From positions 9,562,273-9,626,272 of the forward strand of contig NC_049914.1 in assembly GCF_001411555.2 (NCBI RefSeq): a stretch of DNA of 64,000 nt, written 5' to 3'. This stretch comes from Juglans regia. Taxonomy: Eukaryota; Streptophyta; Magnoliopsida; Fagales; Juglandaceae. The first letter of the stretch is position 1, and every line of letters begins with the position of its first letter. Of this stretch, positions 46,275-57,639 are shown in pieces. A program made the translations under genes and the position numbers. The notes below the pieces were generated by a model. The model saw only the letters and a program-made list of their open reading frames with translations. It had not been told where the DNA came from and did not search any database.

Positions 46275-46306
46275 GCGGTGCTACTCTACCACCCGAGTAG
46301 CACCGC
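46275..46306. repeat. Perfect 12-bp stem hairpin
   Basis: GCGGTGCTACTC (46275-46286), an 8-nt loop, then GAGTAGCACCGC (46295-46306). It lies at the left edge of a possible small element reaching about 46510, where related 'gagcggt' and 'gtagtagac' motifs recur. Confidence 0.85.
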
Positions 46307-46519
46307 TTGGTGTTACCGCTAGTTGTAAAAGTAATTTTTCTTTTTTTTTTTTCTTTTTTCTATTCACTTTTTTTAATGTATTTAAATATTTTTTAAAAAT
46401 AAAAAAATGCATCAATATATTTAAAATCACTTTCTTCATCATTCGGTATTTAAAAAAAAAACACCGAGCGGTCAAACTGAGCGGTATGTTTTGGGCGGCG
46501 TAGTAGACTTTTCCTATTC

Positions 46520-47082
46520 ATAATCATGTTTTGGCCTTCATGTCCTGCTTCTATGTTTGGGTCCGTACTCCGTGCCTCAAAGCATAAGAAAAATTATAAG
46601 CATACTAGTATTGGATTATGCGTCTGTATATACATCTATATATTTGCATAATATGATTTTAAAATATTGGGTTGTATTGGATTATGTATATCTAGAAATT
46701 TATATAGCTCTGAACAGTATTTCTACAAATTTAAAGATACATTGTTCACTCTCCAAATTTTATTTTATTAATTTTTTCTTTTCCTCCCCTCTCTCTCTCT
46801 CTCTTCACACTAACTGATAGAATTTTAAGAAAAAAATTCTAGTAGGTGCTAAATGATAAAATTTGCAATGATGCTAATTGCAAATAGGAAAAAAACAAAT
46901 AATAATATGCATAATCCAATGTAAAAGTTTTTTTTTATATGCAAAATCAATTTCTAAAAGATGTGATTTTATATATGCATATAGAGAAATCAATACTAGT
47001 GCTCTTAGTAATTAATTTGGATGGGTTAAAAATAAAAAATAATAATATTTTAATGAATATTTATACAAAAGTTGTGATGTTA
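46520..47082. other. AT-rich intergenic sequence
   Basis: Contains a CT microsatellite (46788-46803). No gene seen. Confidence 0.4.
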
Positions 47083-47269
47083 ATGAGGTTTGGATAGTTA
47101 GTTGAGATAAAAGTTGAATAAGATATTGTTATAATATTATTTTTAATATTATTATTGTTTTGAGATTTAAAAAAGCTGAATTGTTTATTATATATTATGT
47201 GGAAATTTTAGAAAATTATAATGATTAGATGAGATGAGTTGAGAGCAACTCTGAATCCAAACGGGGTTG
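47083..47269. repeat. MITE of the GTTTGGAT/GAGATGAG family
   Basis: Starts after TTA with ATGAGGTTTGGAT and ends AATCCAAACGGGGTT. It has the family interior with GATTAGATGAGATGAGTTGAG. Confidence 0.7.
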
Positions 47270-47307
47270 TAGCTGCCTACCTATAATATTATCATAACTG
47301 CTTCTAA

Positions 47308-48300
47308 GCGGTCTAGCTTTTTATTTCTAATAAACAGCCCTCTAATCAAAAGCAACCACGTCACAATTTACACCAAAAGCAAAATAGTTGCAGCCACACA
47401 CGATTAGACCTGCCACAATTGTAATTTCTTCGTCTTCGTCTTCGTCCCGTGCGGTGTATTTCTCATTTTTCTCTTTCAGTAATCTCTCTCTCCGTCTTCG
47501 GAATTTCTCAGTTTCATTTTTTTTTTTTTAAATCTTCTTTCTTTCCTATAGGATTTCTCTTCTTAATCTTGTTTCAAGGAGTTCAATTTATCAATTTTTA
47601 TTATTGACGAAAAGCCCTAATTAATTGTAAATTATTGGTACCTAATGGCACCTGAAAGCTTTTTTGGGTCTTTTTAGTGAGAAACCGTAAGTTGCCGATT
47701 GGGGTGGTGCGAAATCTATGGCCGACGGTGGTGCTTAATTCGTGTGGGTCAGGTGGTCTAAAAATCTTCTTGCTTGGTAACGGATGGTCGACTTCGAAAT
47801 GAGATGGTGGCAGTGGAACTGAGCTTCGTCTTGGGCAACGGGCTTGGTGGCAGTGCACTGAGGTGGGCTCCATTTGCACCACTGCTGCAACTCATCTCAC
47901 CGGACCCCCAAATTGTAAAATGAACTGGAGAATGTTCTAGCCCAAAGTAGCGAATGATGTGAAGAGAGAATCGAAGATTAAGAATCTTGAGGGAGAGAAA
48001 AATCGAACCATTCTAAGGTTTCTGGATTTGTCGCTAGAGGGGGTTGGGGCTGTCCGTCTCCTTGCCACGGTCGCGAGGGGGGTGGTATTCGCAGCACCGT
48101 CATGAGGGGTGAGGGGGTGGTATTCGCGTCGCCAGGGGGGTTCTGATTCACGAGAGTTCTCCTAGATGAAAGAGAGAACAAATATGAGTGGAAAACAAAG
48201 AATTTGGTGAGGTGCGGTCCCATGAAAATAAAGATGAAATGTGTACGTGTCCGCTTCTAATTGGTGGGCTGTTTTTAGGGGCTTAACAGCCCAACCGGTC
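47308..48300. mobile_element. Candidate MULE-like element with long inverted ends
   Basis: The left arm (about 47308-47373, with CTAATAAACAGCCC and AAAAGCAACCACG) matches the inverse of the right arm (about 48241-48300, with GGGCTGTTTTTAGG and CGTGTCCGCTT) imperfectly over about 40-60 bp. The 0.9-kb interior is GC-richer than its surroundings and could be captured host sequence, but no gene is recognised in it. No clear 9-bp target duplication found. Confidence 0.5.
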
Positions 48301-48596
48301 AGCAGGTTTTCTCAAATATTATTTCTCAACAGTTTTCCCATTAGTTGAGTTGGCCATAGTTGACATAAAAATTACTTCAAGTGTATCACATTAATTAAGT
48401 ATGATTAAAAATGACCATATGATCAATAAGAATTTAAATCATAACATTGTTGCTTGGAAAATGGAAGGCATGACAACGTTAAGTTTCGTCTAATTAACCC
48501 TGAATCAAACTATACGTAGCTTTCATAAGAAAATCATAATGTGACATGATACAATATCATTGATTAATAAACGAGGGTTAAATTACACACATTCAA

Positions 48597-48805
48597 GCTC
48601 CGTCTGGATTGAGAGTTGAGATGAGATAAGTTGATGTAGTTTTAGATGAGTTGAATAAAATTTTGTTAGAATATTATTTTTTAATATTATTATTATTTTA
48701 AGATTTGAAAAAGTTGAACTGTTTATTATATTTTTGTGAAGATTTAAAAAAGTTATAATGATGTTATGAGATGAGTTGAGATCACTTCTCAATCTAAACG
48801 GAACC
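48597..48805. repeat. MITE of the GTTTGGAT/GAGATGAG family
   Basis: Inverted ends GCTCCGTCTGGATTGAGAG and CTCAATCTAAACGGAACC. Flanks are CAA and TAA. Confidence 0.8.
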
Positions 48806-48946
48806 TAAACCTTTGAAAAATCGTGACCATCAAGGTTATACCCTCTTACACCAACAAAAGAACAAACGAGGGAAAGTTTAAACTAGTTTCATATCTATTC
48901 AATAACAAGTTTGAATGAGTTAAAAACCAACAACGCCAGCAATTTA

Positions 48947-49155
48947 GCACTCATTTGGTTACACAGATGAAATGAGATGAGATGAAATGAAAATTAAAAG
49001 TTGTATAAAACATTGTTAGAATATAATTTTTTAATATAATTTTTATTTTAACATTTGAAAAAATTAAATTATTTATTATATTTTATATAAAAATTTAAAA
49101 AAATTGTAACGATTATATGAGATAATATGGGATAATTTGTATTGCCAAACCATCC
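48947..49155. repeat. MITE of the GTTTGGAT/GAGATGAG family
   Basis: Starts GCACTCATTTGGTTAC after TTA (48944-48946) and ends TTGCCAAACCATCC followed by TTA (49156-49158). Confidence 0.8.
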
Positions 49156-49159
49156 TTAA

Positions 49160-50021
49160 ACAGCATTGTATCGTAATCGGCCTCCTGCGAGCCTAAAGAG
49201 GTGAAAATCCATTCAGCATTCATAGTCTCGAAACAAAGCAGAAAGTATTTTTTCTAATCCAAGATGATACACCTTAGCTTGTAGATATAACAAGAAGAAG
49301 AAGACACTCATTGCTTCAGTTCCACACAAGAAAGAAACCATAAGATATTGATTGGAATCACTGTAGGGCAAAACTTGAACAACAAACTAATATCATAGCT
49401 CATTCAGCGAGTTATGATCCATATAGTCTAATGTACTCATGACTTAACACAATATGAATATGACCGGTGAACATAATTTTTCATTCCTATTTTTCACAAT
49501 CTTTTTATACAATTATAGTTTAAAATGAAAGTGATTTTGTAAAACAATGATATTTTCGCAAGTTATTTTATAAAAACATCTTTCATTTAAAATATGTTTA
49601 TGAAAAGAGTTGTGTGTTTACCATTTTTCGCATGAAAATATGAAGAGGGTGTTGTATTTTAATACTTTTTTTCATGTTGGTGCATTTTTGTCATACTCAT
49701 CTTCTTCGAACAAGTTAACAAAATCCAAATCTCCTTATTTTGAGGTAAAAGAAAATAAGTATGATTAAATTAAGAATATAATATAAATAATTAAATTTTA
49801 TTTATTTCCATCAATTTATATTTTTAGAATAAGTAATAATTTTACATGATGTTAAAGCTACGAGAAGAGTTAAATTTAATTTTTTATTTCATATTGTTAA
49901 CATGAGTTACGATAGCATTTTGTCACTTGGGATTAGGACAACAAACAAATTAAGTTTGAGTGAGTAGTAAGCTTGAGCCTTGAGCTTTTTAGATAGTTAT
50001 GTTTTATGTTCAAATAGCTCA
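49160..50021. other. AT-rich intergenic sequence
   Basis: Nothing recognised beyond an AT-rich, partly palindromic stretch at 49480-49640. Confidence 0.4.
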
Positions 50022-50192
50022 TGCGATATCTTGTATTGACTTAGATAATGTATGACATTCCACATTATTTAGAAATGAAAAGTTTTTACTCTTTATAAAT
50101 TTATAATGATGTCTAATGCTTTTGAAATATAAGCCAAAATGTGATTTGGACGTCCCTTAAGGCATTACAATTTGTAGAGCCCGATCATGATA
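50022..50192 (+). mobile_element. TRIM LTR with primer-binding-like site, fragment
   Basis: A 148-bp sequence (50022-50169, TGCGATATC...GGCATTACA) resembles the TRIM LTRs at 19921 and 20134, including 'gaaaagtttttactctttataa'. It is followed by TAGAGCCCGATCA, matching the PBS region of that element. Confidence 0.65.
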
Positions 50193-50310
50193 TAATTATA
50201 GGACATGATTTTGAAATATTAGGTTTTGATGTTTAATTATAATAAATAATAATGATTGTTTAGAGGAGTATTTTGACTCTTTAGAAATATGATCTTAAAT
50301 TTTTAAAAAA

Positions 50311-50377
50311 ATCTATTTGCAACCGGCCAGGGGAACTGCGAGGGCACTGCGTCCCACGTGGCCTGTTGCAAATAGAC
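50311..50377. repeat. Imperfect 17-bp inverted repeat around a 32-bp GC-rich core
   Basis: ATCTATTTGCAACCGGCC-type left arm and GGCCTGTTGCAAATAGA right arm are inverse with one mismatch. Could be a tiny MITE or a foldback. Confidence 0.7.
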
Positions 50378-51108
50378 ATTTTTCTTTACATTTTTATCTC
50401 TTGCATTTTCTTTGCTTTTTGTTCTAGTTTTTGTTTTTGATGAAGTGGTTACGGAGATCAGGATATGTTATCTAAAATGGTGGTGAAATGGGTATACTGT
50501 GATGGAAGCAAGTTTGGAATTGAGCCTTACTCTGTTGAGGTGTTGCCCAATGGAGATTCAGCTACCCACGACGTCGTCACTCTCTCAATTTGATGAAGGA
50601 GATGAACTTACCTCTTGGGTGTTGAACATCAAGATGAAGGATATGAATAAAGAATTTTGTATTTCCCTCCGTGTTTTTTTTTTAATAATATATCGTCAAC
50701 CAGTTTTCCAACGGTTACTCGTGCTGGTGGTATATAGAAGAACTGTAAATTTTTACTTGGTTGCTAGGTTTTATTAGATGATATTTTTTGTTATATTAAG
50801 GTTAGTCAGGGCATGTTTACAAAATATAAGAATAATGATTTATTATTTGTTGGAGTTAAAGGGTGTCCCACTTATCTCGTGTTAAATTTAAATAGGTTGA
50901 AGATGCCGCTAATGCAAAAGAAAAAGGTTGTAGCTGAGGAATTGTTAGGGAGTTATGGAACAAGTGAAATTGATTGAGTAGCAGATAAGTTATATTCCAT
51001 AATCTCTCAGGTCACCAATAGAACAGAGAAATGAGAAGGTTGCACTTTTGCATAATTCAAGAGCCAAAATCTACCTATCTTTACACGGTACCTAATCCAA
51101 TTGTAGCG

Positions 51109-51391
51109 AAGAAATGATATCAGAGCTTATCTCAATTAAAATTATAGGATTTGAGTTGTGCCACCTATGACGAACTAATCCGACGAGAACGTTAGGAATT
51201 TAAAATTGAAGATTGTGATACTCCATATTGACTGATAAGTGATAAAAATAAGTTGTGCATGATATTCCACATTACTTGAGAATATGAATTTATTGCTTTA
51301 ATGGTTTAAATGAGACTCAAATTGTATCACTAATTAATCTTTTTTGAAATATAGGCCTAGAAGTGGCTTGGGCCTCGCTTGGGGTGTTACA
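51109..51391 (+). mobile_element. TRIM fragment: PBS, body and 3' LTR
   Basis: TGATATCAGAGC (51115-51126) is a near-match to the tRNA-Met primer site. The non-coding body follows, then an LTR of about 178 bp (51214-51391, TGTGATACTC...GGTGTTACA) related to the one at 20134. With 50022-50192 it may be one element split by about 0.9 kb. Confidence 0.7.
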
Positions 51392-51428
51392 ACTTACTTG
51401 GCTTTCAAGTGAATTCGAGTTTGTCTAA

Positions 51429-51635
51429 GGTGCGGTTTGTATTGTGAGAAGAAATGATATGATTTTATATTCAAGTTGAAGTTAAATAAAATATTATTAT
51501 AATATTATTTTTTAATACTATTATTATTTTAAGATTTGAAGAAGTTGAATTGTTTATTATATTTATATGAACATTTGGAAAAGTTATAATAATGAAATGA
51601 GATGAGATGAAACACTCTCTGAATCCAAACGAGCC
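51429..51635. repeat. MITE of the GTTTGGAT/GAGATGAG family
   Basis: Starts GGTGCGGTTTGTATT after TAA and ends AATCCAAACGAGCC. Confidence 0.75.
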
Positions 51636-51724
51636 AGAATTGCTTAATTTTATATCTTACAATTTTATCAAAGATTTTGACAAACAAACTTTGTAATTTC
51701 GTATATATATAATTTTTTATAGTT

Positions 51725-51725
<1 letters not shown>

Positions 51726-51757
<32 letters not shown>
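51726..51757. repeat. (GT)n(AT)n microsatellite
   Basis: About 8 GT units followed by AT units. Confidence 0.9.
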
Positions 51758-52059
51758 ACATCAATGATTATAATCATAAGGATTCAAACATATGTATAAT
51801 ATTAGGGACATGATCTCCTCTCATCTTTTAAAATACTAAAGATATTATCCTTTTAAAGTTAAAATTATACTAAAAAAAGTTATGAATATCAAGTTCTTAT
51901 AGTTTATATGAATCAAACTAAGTTTTGTATGAATTGTAGCAATTAATAATCAATTTTAATTTTATCTTCATAAATAACTCATTTAATAAACAAATCAAGT
52001 TGAGTGTGAGTTTAGCCAATATGGTTTTGAGTAACTTATTGAATAGTCCAATTTATTTA

Positions 52060-52249
52060 GGCTTCGTTTGGTTGATTAACTCATTTCAATTCATCATTAT
52101 AATTTTTTTAAATTTTAACAAAAAATATAATAATCAATTTAATTTTTTTAAATTTTAAAATAATAATAATATTAAAAAATAATATTCTAATAATATTTTA
52201 TCATCTCAACTCAACTCAACTCAACTGACTTTATCTTTTAAAAGCAACC
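52060..52249. repeat. MITE of the GTTTGGAT/GAGATGAG family
   Basis: Starts GGCTTCGTTTGGTTGA after TTA (52057-52059) and ends AAAAGCAACC before TTA (52250-52252). The interior holds three CAACT repeats near the right end. Confidence 0.8.
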
Positions 52250-52259
52250 TTACAGGCGT

Positions 52260-53392
52260 ACTTGAGACTTGTTTAAGAAAATCTATGCAGTAAAGCCCTT
52301 AACTCGAGTCCAAATGTGCTGGCATGAGCCTGAAAAACAAGCACCATCACCACCGCCTGACCAGCGCGTATGGCTCACGTGTCGCACATGCTACGCTCGG
52401 GGTTAAGGCATCGTCATAAATATGCATGTCCAATGGTTTATATGATTTTGGATTTTTAAAATATTGTCAACCCCACTTCTTTCTTGACAGTTTGTGAGAC
52501 CCACACGCTGGCATATTGGTTGTGCTCAAAACATATTTATTGGCTTGATAAAAAAAAAAAATGATTAAAATTTATATAATTGACGTAAAAAACATCATAT
52601 ATTAAATTGAATAAATTTAAAATAATTTAGATTCTTGTTATAGTAATTAGTTAAAGATATAAAATTACAATTAATTCATCAAATATTAAAATATTAATTT
52701 ATCACTCCAAGTAAATATTAAAATATTAATCTCTCACTCCAAATAAAAATACTATTTGGATAAAATTCTAGATGAGTTTAATGGAATATTTTTTGTTATT
52801 AGCATTAAATGATTTTTGAAAATATGATGTTTTAATATTAATTTAATTAGAATATAATTATTATTACTATTTAATTGATAGAGTCACAAAATGTGATAGA
52901 AATAAAATTTAATAGAAAAATTATTAAATTAATAATATTTTATTATTATATAGAGAGTGAATGGATAATTCAATATAGAGATTAAATTTAAATAGAATAA
53001 GTAAATATAAAAAAATATGATATTAATTAAATTTTAAAGATAAATTTAATCAAGTCAATGCAAATGCTCTTAATCGGTGCCTATAGTGATATTGTTTTTC
53101 TAACTATGTTTATACTTTATCCAAACGAGAACATTGAAGTAGTGGAATTGAAGGCCTCCTACGAAATACATCAAAACATTCGACCATAGCTTCTTTTTGT
53201 GGTTGTGATTTGAAGTCGCAACTAATGGATATCTACTTGTTGGATCAACATAAATTACCATAAATTACCTTTGGTGGTCTTCTCCATGTCTGAGTCAATG
53301 AATGTGGGCCCGAACTTGTAATTTATTTTCATTTCTTTTTTATTTTATCAATTATTTATTTAAGTACCGTAGTTATTGTAACGGAATTTTTA
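52260..53392. other. AT-rich intergenic sequence
   Basis: No gene or clear element recognised. Confidence 0.4.
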
Positions 53393-53575
53393 GAGAAATG
53401 ATATTTGTAGTTGTGAGTGTGTAAGTACCGTATAGTCGTTTTAAAAAAAATAAATAAATCTAGAATTTACATAAAAATAAATTAATTTTTTAATAATAGA
53501 TCCTACTCTTTTTTAAAACGATTGTATGACGTTTACATATTTTACGACTGTATATAACATTACACGAATTTTTAT
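53393..53575. repeat. Small inverted-ended repeat
   Basis: 'gaaatgatatttgtagttgtg' on the left and 'acgactgtatataacatta' on the right are roughly inverse, around a core with GTCGTTTTAAAAAAAA and TTTTTTAAAACGATTG. MITE-like. Confidence 0.5.
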
Positions 53576-53903
53576 ATTCGTCGCTCCTAATCTCTTGCTA
53601 TATTTTGTTTTTGACTTCAATGCATTATTGATTAAAATAAATATATTTGTAAATAAACCCGTAGGGTATTATGCATTGATCTAAATAATTGTTACACTGA
53701 CAAAAAAGATATCGTAAAAATTTTCATAAATTAAAATAATTTTATATAATACTTTAAATATATTTTATAATAAAAATAATTTTAAAATACAACATTTTAT
53801 ATTAAATTAACTGAATTTATCAGCTTACTTTTAATAAAATCTAAAGCGGTACTACTTGAACTGGGGCTGCCGGTTGCTTGAAAAGTCCCAAAACTCAAAA
53901 GTA

Positions 53904-54238
53904 GGCTGCTTTTGTTTGGATTTAGAGATGATTTGTTACATTTGATTCTCAACTCAATTGAATTTAGTCTAATTTTAAACTGACTCTAATATTTAAAGAT
54001 CCAATTTAAAACATTTTTATACGTGGGACTTATAATATTTTTTAACTTGAAACGTCTTTATACGTGAGACTCGTAACCTTTTTCAATTTCTCATAAAAAG
54101 TATTAAATTTTTCTTAACATTCAAATACATTTTAAACTTATTTTAGATAGGCTCCACATAACTCCCTCCACTACTCAACTCATTACAATTCATAAAGAAT
54201 TCACCTCAACTGAGCTTAACTAACATCCATAAGCAGCC
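53904..54238. repeat. MITE, GGCTGCTT subtype
   Basis: Inverted ends GGCTGCTTTTGTTTGGAT and ATCCATAAGCAGCC. Right flank TTA, left flank GTA. The interior, with 'cgtgggacttataa', is shared with the element at 62264. Confidence 0.75.
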
Positions 54239-54447
54239 TTATCTCATTTCATCACTATAAATTTTTTAAAATTTTCACATAAAATATAATAAACAATTCA
54301 ATTTTTTCAAACTTTAAAATAATAATAATATTAAAAAATAATATTTTACAATTTTTTATAATTAGATTAAATGAGTTTAGATAAGTTGTAATAATTAGAT
54401 TAAATGAGTTGAGATAAGTTGAGTTCACTCTTGTATCCAAATCGGGT
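54239..54447. repeat. MITE of the GTTTGGAT/GAGATGAG family, abutting the previous one
   Basis: Starts right at the TTA that ends the element before it, and ends TATCCAAATCGGGTA. The interior has the family core. Confidence 0.65.
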
Positions 54448-54449
54448 AT

Positions 54450-55634
54450 TAATGGGCATCAAAAATAATTTTCTAAAATCATGATATTCCATTGATTATT
54501 TTTGTGAAGACGAAATAGAGAAAAAGAAACAAAACCGCTTTGGAGGGTCGATCTTCTGTTGACCCATAAACAACCTTCAATTAAATTTTGACACGTCACT
54601 TATTTCACATTAAGCCAATGGAGTGCATCATACTAGATTATTCATTTGTATGACCCTAGACTCCTCACGTTCCATGTTCTCAATCTTTTCGTCTTCTCCT
54701 GCGGCCATTGCCAGGCATCTCCGCCGCCCATCATCTCTGACGTTGCCCATCTCTGTTGTCGATCTCCCCCATCTCTGTCGATCATCTCCATCTCCTCTCC
54801 AAAATCAACCCACAATCAAACTACAATCTATTCAAAATCACAGTGAAACCCATCTTTGCTTGGTTGCCAAGAAAACTCATGAAGAAAATAACAGAAACAT
54901 CAAAACATAGTACCTTAATATAATATAGCTTTGCTTTCAGAGAAAATAAAGAAAGAAGAATACAATAAATTGATCAAATCATGCACATTTCAGTGGTGCC
55001 CTTATTGCTTCCAACATTTTCTCAGATACCAAATAAAACTGAAGCCAACACAAATCGATTTGAACTCCAGCAGAAAAAAAACAACATTAACCTCTGATTT
55101 CCAAAATAAGTCAATGGCTAGAAAAGAAAATATGAGCCAAAATCAATAAAATTAAAAAATCCAAGCAAAGAATTGGAACAATAAGTAGCTCCTCCCTTAT
55201 CTTTTACATGCTCAGTTCCACACGGACACAGCTTAGCGCCACTGACCACCACCCAACTCAACCTCGAGCTCCTCCCCTTCGGTAAGCTCTGCCACTAGCC
55301 TCTCCCTCTCTCAGTATGCTTTCTCTCTCATCTCTCTCTCTCTCTCTTCTCACTCACGGCGTGCTCACTTTCTCTCTTACCGTTCCCTCTCACTCTTTGT
55401 CTCCCCCTCTCTCGATCCTCTCTCTCTCTCTCACTCTCTCTCAGCTTCACCGTCGCCTGGAGCTGCAGCCGCATAGTGCACTTCTTTCCTCAGTGGCGTT
55501 TCTCGTGTGGTAAGCCTTCATTTCATTATTCGCCTTCCTTGAGCGATGACGGAGAGAGGGGTGAAGAGAGTGGAGAGATGAAAACTCATATCTGGGTTAT
55601 GGGGTAGAGTGAGGGGACGAGGGATCAATTCGTG
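54450..55634. other. Intergenic with CT-rich low-complexity tract
   Basis: The stretch 55300-55445 is built of CTCTC-type simple sequence. No gene recognised; open frames here are low complexity. Confidence 0.4.
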
Positions 55635-57639
55635 TAGGGGTGATCTCGGTCCGGGCCAGTAGGTCCTCTGGGGGTTTTGTGGACTGGACCGGACCAGTCT
55701 CGTTCGGTCCATTTGGTTCCCCACAGTACCAAATGGGCCAATAGCCCAATCCTAAATCTTATAATTTTTCAACCCAACAGTCATTTCGGCCCACTAACAT
55801 TTTATCTAATTTTAAGAAAATACCAAAAAAGAACTTGAAAGGAAAATAAAAATAATTATAAAAAAAAAAAAAATTGTCTATATACAATAAACTTGAATAA
55901 AAAGGATTTACTACAAAATAATATAAATTTTTTATATCTATCCAAACAACTGAAACAAGACTATGATTCATAGTAATAAAATTAAAAAAATAGAGATAAA
56001 GAAATTTAAAACAATCCCTAGTCAGTAAAATCTCTAATAACTAATAACTAATAAGTAATCATCCAATTTTTCTAAATTTCAAATTCCAAAAAAAAAAAAA
56101 AAGAAGAAGCATATTTTCATGATTAATCAATACAAAACACAAATATATATAAACCGAAAAGTCATATTAATACAAATATAAAAACATTAGTTAAATATTA
56201 CTACATTAGTCATATTAAAGAAACAGATAATAATGCATTGCAGTCTGCAGCCCTACTCCATCACTATAAGCCTATAAGAGCACAGCTACACAATCGGAAG
56301 ATTCACAACCAACTCCAAGTTCGTCACTAAAGTCTTCAACGTTTACAGTTTACCTATAAAAAAATAAGAGGTTAAAGGCTTAAAGCTGTTATGAACTTGT
56401 GCATTTATGCATGTAAAAACTGGGCTGTTATGAACTTATGGAAAAAATACAGCCTTTTATTATTTATGGTTCTATACAAAATAAAAGTAAATAAGTTAAT
56501 ATATGAGATCATGCAATATATGCATCTAATTATTATATAAATCTGAAGTCTGAACTAATATATGCATGCAATATATGCACCAGCGGCCTTGCTAACCTCT
56601 AAATTTAGTGCTCATTCTCAATCATTTATTTGCTTCTTTAGTCAGTTATTTGAACCCTGGAAATAAAAGCTTTCAAGATTATCTAGCTTTAGAAAAACTA
56701 CAAAGACAATTAGAAACAATAGAGAAAGAGAGAATTCATAGTGGGAATGGAGAAGGGAATGAGAAGATACAGAATTTGAAGACGAAAACACTCTTTGCAT
56801 CAGGATTTGAATGAAACAAATAATTGTACTTGATTACTCCTCTTGAATTTGAATGAAATAAGACACTAAAATCCATGGTAACTTCCTATAGTAAATTTAT
56901 AACAAATAAGCATAACACCAAAAAAAAAAAAAAAAAATAGAATGAAAGAATGTGATATGTACGTTTGGTTTGGTTTGGTTTTGGGGTTTGTATTTTGAGA
57001 AAATGCTGCTTTCATTGATTTCTCAACTTTGTTCTGTGATTTGTTATGAACTTCTCATAATTTGTTTTAAATCATGATTTCCCCAATTGGTTGGTTTTGT
57101 TGTTTAACAGTCACTACTTTGGTATTTATTGGGAAAATCATAAAGATGGGTGTTTTTTGCTGCTGTCCATGTGATGGAGAATTTGAAGAATATGCTCTTC
57201 CACAATTGCCTATTTTGTTTTTAAATACAGGCCATTGCAGCACTTAAAAAAGGTGCACATCTATTAAAGTATGAACGCAGAGGGAAGCCAAAGCCAAAGC
57301 CAAAGTTTCACTGATTGCCAAAACTTCCAAATCTAACATAAGAACCTACTTAAGCAATCACCATTTCCCAATCAAGTTTCAGACTAGTCTTTATTTCTTC
57401 TACTAGTCAACAATTAATCATGAATAAAAAACCATAACCAACAATCTTCTCACCTCTTTAGTCTTTAATCAACATTGGGTGTAGGGTCGGTAGGTATTAT
57501 ATTTGACGTCTCCACAGAATCAACAAAGTTTCCAACAAGTTCTATCCATAAGAAATTAAAAAAAAAAACAAGTTAAATAAAGTTACATAACATAGAAGAT
57601 AAAAAAAAAAAAAATCACAAAAGATATCAAAAGTAAATA

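Noticed and set aside
50499..50777. 92-aa plus-strand frame
   Set aside because: No family recognised, no upstream promoter signal, lies between TRIM fragments in repeat-rich DNA.
55316..55513. 65-aa Leu/Ser-rich frame
   Set aside because: Made of CTCTC simple sequence.
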